Assembly (NCBI RefSeq): GCF_023053635.1
Contig: NC_086175.1
Coordinates: 122,090,740-122,154,739, forward strand
Direction of reading: 5' to 3'
DNA: 64,000 nucleotides
Source: Elgaria multicarinata webbii
Taxonomy: Eukaryota > Chordata > Lepidosauria > Squamata > Anguidae
Positions 47,001-50,351 of this stretch are shown here, piece after piece. The notes beneath the pieces are model-generated. The model was not told the origin of the DNA. It did no database searches and saw only the letters and a list, made by a program, of their open reading frames with translations. How positions within the stretch are numbered: position 1 is the first letter of the stretch; each line of letters starts with the position of its first letter. Both the position numbers and the translations under genes were made by a program.

Positions 47001-49432
47001 CCCAGTACCACCTTCTGGGTCCGTCCATCCAGGAAGGAATGGAGCCACTGTAAAACAGTGCCTCCAAGACCCATCCCAGCAAGGCGGCCCAGAAGGATAC
47101 CATGGTCGATGGTATCGAACGCCGCTGAGAGGTCCAGCAGAACCAGCAGGGACACATTCCTCCTGTCCAGTTCCCGGCGAAGATCATCCACCAAGGCGAC
47201 CAAAGCTGTTTCTGTCCCATAACCAGGCCTGAAGCCAGACTGAAATGGATCTAGATAATCAGTCTCATCCAGGAATCCCTGGAGTTGGGAGGCCACCAAA
47301 CGCTCCAATACCTTGCCCAAAAATGGGATGTTGGAGACTGGCCGGTAGTTATCCAATACAGTGGAGGCCAAGGAGGGCTTTTTCAGTGTGGGTCTTACCA
47401 CTGCCTCCTTCAAACAGGCTGGGACCCTTCCTTGGCAAAGGGAGGCATTGACCACTCCGTTTACCCACTCAGCCAGTCCCCCTCTGGCAGCTTTTATAAG
47501 CCAGGAAGGGCAAGGATCTAGTATACACGTGGTGGCTCTCATATAGGGTGGGATATAAATAGTTTAAATAAATAAATAAGATATAGGTGGCATTCTTGCA
47601 GAATATCATGCCATTTCATTTAAGAGGCACATTTGGGCAATCTAAAGGAAATGGCCTGAGTGCATCTCTGGTTGTGCCAGAATGATTCAATCAGCCTTAT
47701 AAATAATTCTGCAAATGTTATTAGCTCACAAATGATATATATCTATGGGCAGACATTTAAAGCCTAAAAGAATGAAAGAACTCAGGTTCATAAAGCTTCC
47801 CTTCCTGGTCACCTAGATGTGATTCTTACTACTAGGCTGAGGAGGAAAGCTCAAATGCTTGGGAATGTCTGTCATAAGCATGTGATCAGAGTCATTAAAA
47901 GTATGTGAAAGACAAACAGACTTTTCTACGATTAAGTTGGCCTGCAGATTTGTATGCGAAAAATATAGTAACAAAGGGGGGAGCTAGTTCTTAAAGCAAC
48001 TGAAAACAAGAGGAAATGTTCAATTCTGGAATGGGGCATGTCAGCAGTGTTTTCAGGGATGCTTTAAGAAATGCTAACTCCCCATTGTGCTAGCAGGAGC
48101 ACAGCAGCAGTATCGAATACAGCTCCAAGTACCAAAATCTTGATTGCTTGAATTCACCACATATACAGGCTTTAGGTAAACGCACATTAATACAACTATA
48201 TGTAAATGGTACTTAAAGATTGGATGTTAAGATGAACTTAAGTACTGTGGATATTTTGTTGTGGAGTTAGTGTCCTGGATTTGGACCTGGAATAATCGAT
48301 TTCAAATTCTATCTGGATGTGAATCTGGGACACCCAAGTTCAAACTCTATCTGCATTTGGACCTGAGACACCCTCATTCAAATCCCATCTATCTATGATG
48401 TTGGGACACTTCTTATTGCTCCACCTTTTTTTTGAAGGGAAAACCACAGGATACTACCATATGCAACACTGTGGTCCTGTTCAGAAAACACCTTAAACTA
48501 CGGCTTTATCCATGGCGAATTAGGCAAAAAGCCTTATTCACAGTGGTTAAAGCTGTGATTTGTGTCTTCTGAACGGGGCCTATGAGTTTAATGGACAAAA
48601 GGCTGCCATACAAATTTAACTTCTTAATACAAAAGTGTGATGACACCGAAACATGAAGTTACTGATTACAAAGCCAACTGGTGGCAGTGTGAAGAGTGAG
48701 AATCTCCTTGCACTAAGGAAAAGCATCATATCACAAGTTATTGCACCTCAGATATTAGTTTGGTAAAAATCCTATGCAAGAGGTTCATCACAATAGTGCA
48801 GAAATTGTCATTCACAGGGGTCCAAAATATTTGGCTTGTCTTGCTAGGCAAACTTAAAGTCATGGTCACTAGGACCCTACCCTCCACATTACTGACCTTA
48901 TGCCACACCTCCACAGCAATCACACCAATACCCTGATCCCCTTCCCAACTCCATGTTTGGAGCTGGGAATTGTAATTGTTTAATAGTCTGCCACCCAATA
49001 CTTCTCTACAGTGAACGAGGGGTGGGGGTGGGGGTAGGGCAAGCCTGTTTGTCAGACTGTGTAGCTGAGACTCTGGTGTCTTGGCAATGCAGTGGCCAAA
49101 CAATTCCCAGCCTTCCTCCCAACCTTAGAGCTGAGAAAGGGAGCAGGGATCACCGTGCAATTGAGGATATGATGCCCACCCACTTCTGCAGCTCCAGGTT
49201 TGGGAGAAAGGTTGGGGCTCACACTCACCAGAGGGCAGCAGTACGTGACCATGCCCAATGAAAATGTGGAAGCCTGCTTATTCAACTGCCTAAAGGAAGA
49301 TCATTCCAAACAATGCAAACACACCTGCTGCAGCCTTAATTTTCTTCTCCTTTCATATTCTTCTTTCAATAGTTGGGCTTCTTCATTAGGACTAAGTCTA
49401 AGTCCCCCAGCTTTGGTCACTTTCCTTTTCAT
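7598..49432 (-). CDS. CEP295: Centrosomal protein CEP295, whole coding span (27 coding exons placed)
   Basis: CEP295 acts at the new centriole wall and is needed for conversion of centrioles to centrosomes (family knowledge). The conceptual protein opens with MKRKVTK...LRLSPNEEA, continues through a long Glu/Lys/Arg/Gln coiled-coil N-terminus that I align by memory to human CEP295, then a low-complexity middle, and ends in the ALMS motif (SLQESFLKRKKDFIERS, LYNNLPEVK, AKNREKAKEF, TLEKLRARK). Coding exons sum to about 5.36 kb, roughly 1,785 residues, against about 2,600 in human; most of the deficit is in the central exon at 26095-27067. Exon phases agree at all junctions except 13679 to 11757, where a short exon is probably missing from my model, and inside 15255-15915, where one base seems absent. 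Introns hold SCARNA9 and many transposons. Identity is secure; exact borders are inferred from GT/AG and phase. Confidence 0.97.
7958..8112 (+). mobile_element. L2-type LINE 3' UTR fragment with (TAA)n tail
   Basis: GTAAGCCTATGCGGCAGGGTC, GTACAGCACCATGTACATTG, then TATATAAATTATTATTAATAA and about 16 TAA repeats. Same family as 3411-4240, opposite strand. Lies in the last CEP295 intron. Confidence 0.85.
8764..9498 (-). mobile_element. L2-type LINE 3' end, 5'-truncated
   Basis: Near-identical to the copy at 3411-4240: LDYCNLLLSGLPSSHISPLV, LKSLHWLPIHSRIQYKLLL, FSSAAPYAWNALPEHLR. (ATT)n tail at 8764-8812. A short internal gap is seen near the 3' end of the coding part. Confidence 0.88.
8765..8812 (+). 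repeat. (ATT)n microsatellite at an L2 tail
   Basis: About 16 uninterrupted ATT units; the poly-tail of the L2 at 8764-9498. Similar tails at 8065-8112 (TAA), 14201-14247 (ATT) and 33526-33553 (TAA). Confidence 0.9.
9505..9633 (+). mobile_element. LINE 3' tail fragment next to CEP295 exon 27
   Basis: GTACACCACTCTGAAATTTTG, GGGAGTGGTATAGAAATACTG and (AAAT)n are a CR1/L2-like 3' end on the plus strand. Its tail stops about 15 bases from the donor of exon 27 (exon edge at 9650). Confidence 0.6.
9650..9749 (-). CDS. CEP295: CEP295 exon 27
   Basis: 100 bases, phase 2 to 0. Encodes RLYNNLPEVKNRKEERERQ then ENYAKNREKAKEFQK, the conserved C-terminal ALMS block. Donor AAG|GTAAAA. A LINE tail ends about 15 bases past the donor. 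Confidence 0.96.
10351..10614. repeat. Foldback repeat (GGATCCAG family), interrupted by a hAT MITE
   Basis: Starts TGGATCCAGACTAGGTTAGT and ends AACTCAGTCTAAATCCAACC, with inner arms GTCCCACTGAAATCAATTGG and TTTTAGTGGGACT. Same family as 11249-11360 and 54545-54676. The hAT MITE at 10455-10580 landed inside it. Confidence 0.65.
10455..10580. mobile_element. Palindromic hAT-like MITE, copy 1
   Basis: 126 bp, almost perfect foldback: CAGCCTTCCTCAACCTGGGG ... CCCCAGGTTGAGGAAGGCTG. GACTAAAG duplicated on both sides (10447-10454 and 10581-10588), the 8-bp mark of hAT insertion. Confidence 0.88.
10929..11022 (-). CDS. CEP295: CEP295 exon 26
   Basis: 94 bases, phase 1 to 2. Encodes AVSHLKKLEEIKVCSAEDR and KSVEIQMHQRTS. 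It matches the EVKVSSPEDRK...MHQRA segment of the human protein and fits both neighbouring phases. Acceptor GGTGCAG, donor CG|GTACTG. Confidence 0.93.
11249..11360. repeat. Foldback repeat (GGATCCAG family)
   Basis: TTGGATCCAGATTTGAGTC at one end and AGTAAGTCTGGATCCAA at the other, with TAGTCTTGACTAA near the centre. Intronic in CEP295. Confidence 0.6.
11557..11757 (-). CDS. CEP295: CEP295 exon 25 (start of ALMS motif)
   Basis: About 201 bases, phase 1 to 1. Encodes VSPELTSVPGSLQESFLKRK, KDFIERSSKRLERLK and a basic stretch. SLQESFLKRK..FIERS is the ALMS motif shared by CEP295, ALMS1 and C10orf90 proteins, which supports centrosome targeting. Two overlapping acceptors (CACAG and CAGCAG) are possible, both phase 1. 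Donor CTG|GTAATT. Confidence 0.93.
13679..13852 (-). CDS. CEP295: CEP295 exon 24
   Basis: 174 bases, phase 0 to 0, 58 residues, EALTGRGIMEEPELTLISS to EVKSCPK. Donor AAG|GTAAAC. It cannot join the next recognised exon in frame, so a short exon with length 1 mod 3 probably lies between 11758 and 13678. Confidence 0.88.
13926..14923. mobile_element. PIF/Harbinger-like non-autonomous element with nested L2
   Basis: Terminal inverted repeats GGCTCAATTCAGAAAACACG and (reverse) GGCTCAGTTCAGACAACATG, flanked by TTA on both sides (13923-13925 and 14924-14926). A TWA duplication and GG...CC ends are typical of Harbinger. No transposase. An L2 end at 14199-14665 is inserted in it. In the CEP295 intron between exons 23 and 24. 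Confidence 0.75.
14199..14665 (-). mobile_element. L2-type LINE 3' end with (ATT)n tail
   Basis: Minus strand: GSGPGYLKERILPYESARAL, SSQARLVGTWERAFLVAAP, FRKQAKTFLFQQAFGE; 3' block CGCCTTGAGGCCCAGCATTGG and a tail of about 15 ATT units at 14199-14247. Same family as the long copy at 45846-47542. Confidence 0.88.
15030..15180 (+). mobile_element. Old LINE (CR1/L2-like) coding fragment
   Basis: Translates as TWDKTFSALRS, NSLPRGIALAPSLFGFRR, AVKILF, a decayed version of the RAFS...WNSLP...APSL.FRR motif seen in the other LINE ends. Short and diverged. Intronic. Confidence 0.6.
15255..15915 (-). CDS. CEP295: CEP295 exon 23, frame broken by one base near its 5' end
   Basis: 661 bases as given. 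Acceptor TTTTCAAGCAG, donor TGG|GTGAGT. From the incoming phase 1 the first codons read GAEEF, then the T-run at 15900-15904 has five T where six would keep the frame. After it about 215 codons stay open in the frame that joins the next exon in phase 0 (LSKLRQGVDKPGAF ... SQSNRPVW). All three frames from the acceptor hit an early stop otherwise. The simplest reading is a one-base homopolymer error in the assembly; a real frameshift allele is the alternative. Confidence 0.85.
15978..16468 (-). mobile_element. CR1/L2-type LINE 3' end (third family)
   Basis: Minus strand: MGPGYLKERLLPYVPTRTLR, RRAFSAVAPRLWNELPREVR, FRRQLKTFLFTQYF, open over 84 residues. 3' block CCGCCCAGAGAGCTTCGGC and (AAAT)n tail at the left. 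In the intron between exons 22 and 23. Confidence 0.85.
16534..16668. mobile_element. Palindromic hAT-like MITE, copy 2
   Basis: Same foldback family as 10455-10580. ATCTAGCT on both sides (16526-16533 and 16669-16676) is a perfect 8-bp target duplication. Confidence 0.88.
17072..17146 (-). mobile_element. CR1-like LINE 3' tail
   Basis: TTTATTTATTACATTTATA then ACCGCCCCATAGCTGAAGC and TCTCTGGGCGGTTTACA. Only the last 75 bases of the family at 15978-16468. About 60 bases from CEP295 exon 22. Confidence 0.75.
17206..17350 (-). CDS. CEP295: CEP295 exon 22
   Basis: 145 bases, phase 0 to 1. Encodes SLDLSESHESTASSLEER to EEIKEQLQ. Acceptor TCCTTAG, donor CAAG|GTAATT. A CR1-like LINE tail lies about 60 bases beyond its donor. 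Confidence 0.88.
17957..18111 (-). CDS. CEP295: CEP295 exon 21
   Basis: 155 bases, phase 1 to 0. Encodes DPAVGLDVAEIERTFPNFH, then RELFQPLEPSPDFDSCSHLS. Acceptor TTTTTTTTAG, donor AAG|GTATTT. Confidence 0.9.
18860..18951 (+). mobile_element. CR1-like LINE 3' tail
   Basis: GTCAACCGCCCAGAGCACTT, CGGCTATTGGGCGGTATAA and (AAAT)n. Same family as 15978-16468 on the other strand. Intronic. Confidence 0.75.
19231..19458 (-). CDS. CEP295: CEP295 exon 20
   Basis: 228 bases, phase 1 to 1. Encodes EPSSTKHFSSPMKENAN, then HLNGSKIQQIIDKYTRDFSW. Donor CATG|GTATTT. Confidence 0.88.
19672..19819 (-). CDS. CEP295: CEP295 exon 19
   Basis: 148 bases, phase 0 to 1. Encodes VALPAAWPPGSLSPQTDSKQ to SPDRNLAST. 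The acceptor (CCCTAG at 19820-21) lies only about 80 bases downstream of the SCARNA9 3' end, a spacing usual for intronic box C/D RNAs. Confidence 0.85.
19897..20212 (-). ncRNA. SCARNA9: SCARNA9 (mgU2-19/30), tandem box C/D scaRNA in a CEP295 intron
   Basis: Guides 2'-O-methylation of U2 snRNA in Cajal bodies (family knowledge). Reading the minus strand: box C GTGATGA at 20204-20198, then AGCCAAA (complement of U2 16-22) and box D' CTGA at 20184-20181, placing the fifth base from the box opposite U2 G19. A further CTGA lies at 20113-20110. After a GU/GA-rich link (about 19975-20100) comes box C ATGATGA at 19963-19957, then CTACACTTGAT (exact complement of U2 26-36) and box D CTGA at 19908-19905, placing the fifth base opposite A30. 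TCCTGAGC (19972-19965) and GCTCAGGA (19904-19897) pair perfectly as the terminal stem of the second unit. In human this RNA also lies in an intron of CEP295. The (GU)n part fits the wobble stem known for this RNA class. The exact 5' end is uncertain. Confidence 0.95.
19975..20030 (-). repeat. (GU)n(GA)n dinucleotide run inside SCARNA9
   Basis: On the RNA strand: GTGTGTGTGTGTG, GGAAG, GTGTGTGTGTGTGTG, then about 11 GA units. It lies in the link between the two C/D units, where mgU2-19/30 is known to carry a GU-rich wobble stem tied to Cajal-body location. Likely variable in length. Confidence 0.8.
20364..21643. mobile_element. Possible Harbinger-like element carrying a minisatellite
   Basis: Left end GGCAGGTTCGCAGGG...CTAAACCACCGTGG and right end (reverse) GACCTGGTTTGCACAAC...TAACCTACCATGG are similar inverted ends. 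The sequence CAGACAATCG...CATGGCTTGTTTCC near the left end recurs at 36873-36905. No clear target duplication, so the limits are tentative. In the intron between exons 18 and 19, upstream of SCARNA9. Confidence 0.4.
20987..21240 (+). repeat. Minisatellite with alternating 43/41-bp half units (84-bp period)
   Basis: CAGAGCAGT starts units at 20987, 21030, 21071, 21114, 21155 and 21198, so steps are 43, 41, 43, 41, 43. Odd units read CAGAGCAGTGAGGCAGGTCG, even units CAGAGCAGTAGAGCTGAGGA. Units 2-3 and 4-5 are nearly identical, showing a later doubling of an already doubled unit. Confidence 0.9.
22025..22134 (-). CDS. CEP295: CEP295 exon 18
   Basis: 110 bases, phase 1 to 0. Encodes HYRELILTDQGLPSYAADIG to DPSFKPNST. 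Acceptor TTTGTATTCAG, donor ACG|GTTAGT. The intron after this exon contains SCARNA9. Confidence 0.85.
22775..22981 (-). CDS. CEP295: CEP295 exon 17
   Basis: 207 bases, phase 1 to 1, fully open. Encodes YRESFTGEVFLPSSVDKWQ to LGGFRDS, Ser/Glu-rich. Acceptor AATTTCAG, donor CAG|GTGAGA. Confidence 0.9.
24017..24169 (-). CDS. CEP295: CEP295 exon 16
   Basis: 153 bases, phase 1 to 1. Contains KPPLAKVKLGLDLEQHELS and PELDTPRSGRLST. Acceptor CCTTACAG, donor ACAG|GTAAAT. Confidence 0.92.
24642..24825 (-). CDS. CEP295: CEP295 exon 15
   Basis: 184 bases, phase 0 to 1. Encodes AGQSSTRREMPQVQE...SLSLLALLSEEAKDG and ends GSAEHI before G|GTATGG. Conservation is weaker here; assigned by phase, good splice sites and position. 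Confidence 0.85.
25095..25220. mobile_element. Palindromic hAT-like MITE, copy 3
   Basis: CAGCCTTCCTCAACCTGGGG ... GAGGAAGGCTG. CTAGCA flanks both ends (25089-25094, 25221-25226), extended to CTAGCACA if the first two bases are counted as target. In the CEP295 intron between exons 14 and 15. Confidence 0.85.
26095..27067 (-). CDS. CEP295: CEP295 exon 14, large central exon (short version)
   Basis: 973 bases, phase 2 to 0. Begins MHRDSVEEARKHLLEYQNKL (human LHRQSVETARKQLLEYQ). It ends with one copy of the LKELQEQLDEQREALLSRQ type helix and QQQEALKEFLKQ, before GTAATG. In human the matching exon is about three times longer and repeats this LQEQL...QREA...RQEAQE unit several times; only one clear unit is visible here. 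The frame is open throughout. Confidence 0.95.
27207..27307 (-). CDS. CEP295: CEP295 exon 13
   Basis: 101 bases, phase 0 to 2. Encodes SDTPIGTQAASSSKEDD, then HVQMIREYQQHLLMQN; human reads QMIRNYQHQLLQQN. Donor AG|GTATTT. Confidence 0.95.
27505..27720 (-). CDS. CEP295: CEP295 exon 12
   Basis: 216 bases, phase 0 to 0, 72 residues. Starts IEWLERQKQQQLALLQQIEE, a Gln-rich coiled coil like human EQKQKQLELLEQIEQ. Donor AAG|GTAAAA. A run of G (about 27430-27446) sits in the intron just beyond. Confidence 0.95.
28745..28848 (-). CDS. CEP295: CEP295 exon 11
   Basis: 104 bases, phase 1 to 0. Encodes EFPEILDLTVVAGNAVLN to RMEAERQNQ. Donor CAG|GTACAG; the acceptor follows a short (AT)n run. Confidence 0.92.
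29906..30040. mobile_element. Palindromic hAT-like MITE, copy 4
   Basis: Foldback CAGCCTTTCTCAACCTGGGG ... AGAAAGGCTG. GAGTAGAA at 29898-29905 and 30041-30048 is a perfect 8-bp duplication. In the CEP295 intron between exons 10 and 11. Confidence 0.88.
30789..31013 (-). CDS. CEP295: CEP295 exon 10
   Basis: 225 bases, phase 1 to 1. Contains LKKLLNKIRNQKDQW, conserved with human FKKLLNKIRSQKSLW, followed by an acidic, Ser-rich stretch. Acceptor TTTTATTTTAG, donor AAAG|GTATGT. Confidence 0.95.
31734..31892 (-). CDS. CEP295: CEP295 exon 9
   Basis: 159 bases, phase 1 to 1. Encodes KMKGDLILHLDPQPLPTF...DDELELSQEPG. The KGDLILHL block matches human KGNLILHL. Acceptor TTACACAG, donor G|GTAAGA. Confidence 0.95.
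32611..32955. mobile_element. Probable old hAT-like element
   Basis: Ends CCGTGGTTTTCAAACTT and (reverse) TAAGTGGCTTTCTAACTG look like hAT inverted ends, with GGGACCCTTTCTGCACC inside. No clear duplication. It ends about 20 bases from the donor of CEP295 exon 8. Confidence 0.45.
32975..33158 (-). CDS. CEP295: CEP295 exon 8
   Basis: 184 bases, phase 0 to 1. Contains DLARRRQIVAQMPPQLFEP and ELECAFEDMYTGDR, very close to human (AQMPPQL, FAFEDMY). Donor A|GTGAGT. Confidence 0.96.
33478..33553 (+). mobile_element. CR1-like LINE 3' tail with (TAA)n
   Basis: GTGAACCGCCCAGGGAGCTT, CGGCTGTTGGGCGGTATAG, then about 9 TAA units. Intronic. Confidence 0.75.
34618..35266 (+). mobile_element. BovB (RTE) LINE, 5'-truncated, coding part still open
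   Basis: Open frame of over 200 residues: IDNWQIEGENVEAVTHFVFL, NLDKIVKSRDTTLTTKVRIV, ELWCWRKILRVPWTARRSN, QSILQEIKPDCSLEGMVLK, WRGLVHEVMKSRKRLNE, then AATAAACAACAAAC. No stop or frameshift in what remains, unlike the copy at 2515-6583, so it is younger. In the intron between exons 7 and 8. Confidence 0.94.
35642..35782 (-). CDS. CEP295: CEP295 exon 7
   Basis: 141 bases, phase 0 to 0, 47 residues, PDARLLAEEEAKRKEELQ to KKVLLAR. Strong coiled-coil composition. Acceptor TGCTAG, donor CGA|GTAAGC. Confidence 0.95.
35783..38568. other. CEP295 intron 6, little recognised
   Basis: A Harbinger-like segment may run from about 36793 to 37195 (GGCCATGTTCATACAACACG at the left, weak partner at the right). 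A G-run at 36557-36567. Otherwise AT-rich unique-looking sequence. Confidence 0.5.
38569..38682 (-). CDS. CEP295: CEP295 exon 6
   Basis: 114 bases, phase 0 to 0, 38 residues, NIELKTVPTVK to LDREIDTEQ. Acceptor CTTTTCAG, donor CAG|GTGATT. The REIDTEQ end matches human REMDTKQ. Confidence 0.95.
38683..40433. other. CEP295 intron 5 with decayed repeats
   Basis: Besides the foldback at 39716-39838, bases 39300-39420 look like a worn LINE coding fragment (RAFSVEALELP-like). No gene signal. Confidence 0.45.
39716..39838. repeat. Diverged foldback element
   Basis: AGGGGTGGGAAACTTGTGG at one end and CACAAGTTGCCCACCCATG at the other, with CCTACAACTCCCATCATCC against GGATGATAGGAGTTATAAG in the arms. 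Looks like a distant relative of the palindromic hAT MITEs. Itself set inside a GGACTTAAG foldback (about 39700-39920). Confidence 0.5.
40434..40527 (-). CDS. CEP295: CEP295 exon 5
   Basis: 94 bases, phase 2 to 0. Encodes ...ANARKHAFDVEKERAAKIASLPPPPHPFE; the proline run SLPPPP is a CEP295 landmark. Donor GAA|GTGAGT. An acceptor three bases further in would drop one Arg; length comparison with human favours the one given. Confidence 0.92.
42438..42997. mobile_element. Non-autonomous hAT element, 560 bp
   Basis: Ends CAGTGGTTCCCAAGGGGGC and (reverse) CATTGGTTCCCAAACTTTTT. Flanks TGTTAAAG (42430-42437) and CGTTAAAG (42998-43005) are an 8-bp duplication with one difference. In the CEP295 intron between exons 4 and 5, 49 bases from the exon 4 donor. 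Confidence 0.78.
43047..43171 (-). CDS. CEP295: CEP295 exon 4
   Basis: 125 bases, phase 0 to 2. Encodes EPDLEALAKQAEKRKQ... to KLLREQT plus two bases. Acceptor TTTCAAAG, donor CG|GTAACA. A hAT-like element (42438-42997) ends 49 bases from the donor side. Confidence 0.94.
44581..44781 (-). CDS. CEP295: CEP295 exon 3
   Basis: 201 bases, phase 0 to 0, 67 residues. It starts VREQERNIALQIRQD and ends GEGHRQAKEN, a helical, charged block highly similar to human CEP295. The donor is AAT|GTAGGT; using the GTAAAT a few bases on would bring in a stop. Confidence 0.95.
45010..45440 (+). mobile_element. L2-type LINE 3' end (fourth family), split by later insertions
   Basis: Reads YLRERLSLYMPARDLRSVGG, TRERAFSVVAPRLWNALPLE, APTLIAFRRQVKTWLFNKAF, then a 3' UTR to CGCCGCCCTGAGATCTTA. 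The rest of its tail, GGGTGGGATATAAATAG and (AAAT)n, is found at 47548-47578, beyond two nested LINEs. In the intron between exons 2 and 3. Confidence 0.85.
45441..45797 (-). mobile_element. CR1/L2-type LINE 3' end nested in the previous element
   Basis: Same family as 15978-16468: ACCGCCCAATAGCCGAAGC, CTCTCTGGGCGGTTCACAA, ACCTCTCTGGGGAGCTCGTT, (TTTA)n at the left. ATCTTAGTGATAT recurs on its right side (about 45803-45842), part of a target duplication. Confidence 0.8.
45846..47542 (-). mobile_element. L2-type LINE, long 5'-truncated copy with intact reverse transcriptase frame
   Basis: One open frame of 507 residues, no stops. Residues 8-15 LDPCPSWL; 64-101 DNYRPVSNIPFLGKVLER region; motif A LDLSAAFDTID at 136-146; GVPQGSVLSPMLFN at 193-206; catalytic YADDT at 226-230; C-terminal GAGYREHTTPLLKQLHWLP and FRKQAKTFLFKQAF. 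The 3' UTR ends in CGCCTTGAGGCCCAGCATTGG and an (ATT)n tail near 45846. The endonuclease and ORF1 are missing by 5' truncation. The open frame implies a recent insertion. Confidence 0.93.
47543..47585 (+). mobile_element. Remaining tail of the split L2 at 45010-45440
   Basis: CATATAGGGTGGGATATAAATAGTTT then (AAAT)n, which joins naturally after the GCCGCCCTGAGATCTTA at 45440. Confidence 0.65.
48473..48580. mobile_element. Short foldback MITE, possibly Harbinger-like
   Basis: About 108 bp. Ends GGTCCTGTTCAGAAAACACC and (reverse) GGCCCCGTTCAGAAGACAC, with AACTACGGCTTTA against TAAAGCTGTGATT inside. TGT/TAT flanks are not a clean duplication. Confidence 0.6.
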
Positions 49433-49457
49433 CTTTGGGTACATTTAATATTCTGTG
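49325..49457 (-). CDS. CEP295: CEP295 exon 2 (start codon exon)
   Basis: Acceptor ...CTTACGCAG, 25 bases of 5' UTR, then ATG at 49432-49430. It encodes 36 residues from MKRKVTK to RLQQ and ends in phase 0 before GTGTGT. The LRLSPNEEA and YERRRKLRL blocks match the CEP295 N-terminus. An acceptor four bases further in (CACAG) is also possible and would only change the UTR. Confidence 0.93.
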
Positions 49458-49651
49458 CTGCGTAAGTGAAACAAAAGACAATAGAAATAAATTTTAGCTC
49501 AGTGTATCTCATTGAAGTTAAAGCAGAAAATTAACAAGTGCCTATAACAGGTACAAAAAAAGAGCGTATTTTCTTGGCACCAAGAGTGGTGTAGAAGTCA
49601 TGAGGATCTACAAAGTTCAAAGCCATTTGTTTCCATAAAATGAAATTCATC

Positions 49652-50351
49652 ATGCACTGGTTATTTCTCGGTTGGACTACTGCAACCTTCTTCTCTCTGG
49701 CCTTTCTTCTTCTCACATCAGTCCGTTGGTTTCTGTCCACCACTCTGCCGCTAAAATCATCTTCTTGGCTCGCCGCTCTGACCATGTTACTCCACTTCTG
49801 AAATCTCTTCATTGGCTTCCAATTCACTTCAGAATCCAATATAAACTTCTCCTGTTGACCTTCAAAGCTTTTCACGGTCTAGCTCCTCCCTATCTCTCCT
49901 CTCTCATCTCACACTATTGCCCCGCTCGTGCTCTTCGCTCCTCTGATGCCATGCTTCTTGCCTGCCCAAGGGTCTCTACTTCCCTTGCTCGGCTTCGCCC
50001 ATTTTCTTCTGCTGCCCCTTACGCCTGGAACGCTCTTCCAGAACATCTGAGATCCACAAGTTCAATCGCAGCTTTTAAAGCTCAGCTAAAAACTTTTCTT
50101 TTTCCTAAAGCTTTCACAACTTGATGCTGTTTGGACTTTATACTGTTATACTGTTAGTTTTACCCTACCCTGCGCCTGTTTACCCTACCCAGTGCCTGTT
50201 TGCACTCTCTTCCCCTCCTTATCGCTCTTCTATGATTTTAATAGAACGTAAGCCTATGCGGCAGGGTCTTGCTATTTACTGTTTTACGCTGTACAGCACC
50301 ATGTACATAGATGGTGCTATATAAATAAATAAATAATAATAATAATAATAA
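49652..50351 (+). mobile_element. L2-type LINE 3' end with (TAA)n tail
   Basis: Reads SRLDYCNLLLSGLSSSHISP, LLKSLHWLPIHFRIQYKLLL, PYAWNALPEHLRSTSSIAAF, KAQLKTFLFPKAF, open over 150 residues; then CCTATGCGGCAGGGTCTTGC and (AAT)n. Same family as 3411-4240. In CEP295 intron 1, about 190 bases from exon 2. Confidence 0.9.

Noticed and set aside
46975-47546. Plus-strand ORFs over 47 kb
   Set aside because: Antisense shadows of the open L2 reverse transcriptase frame.
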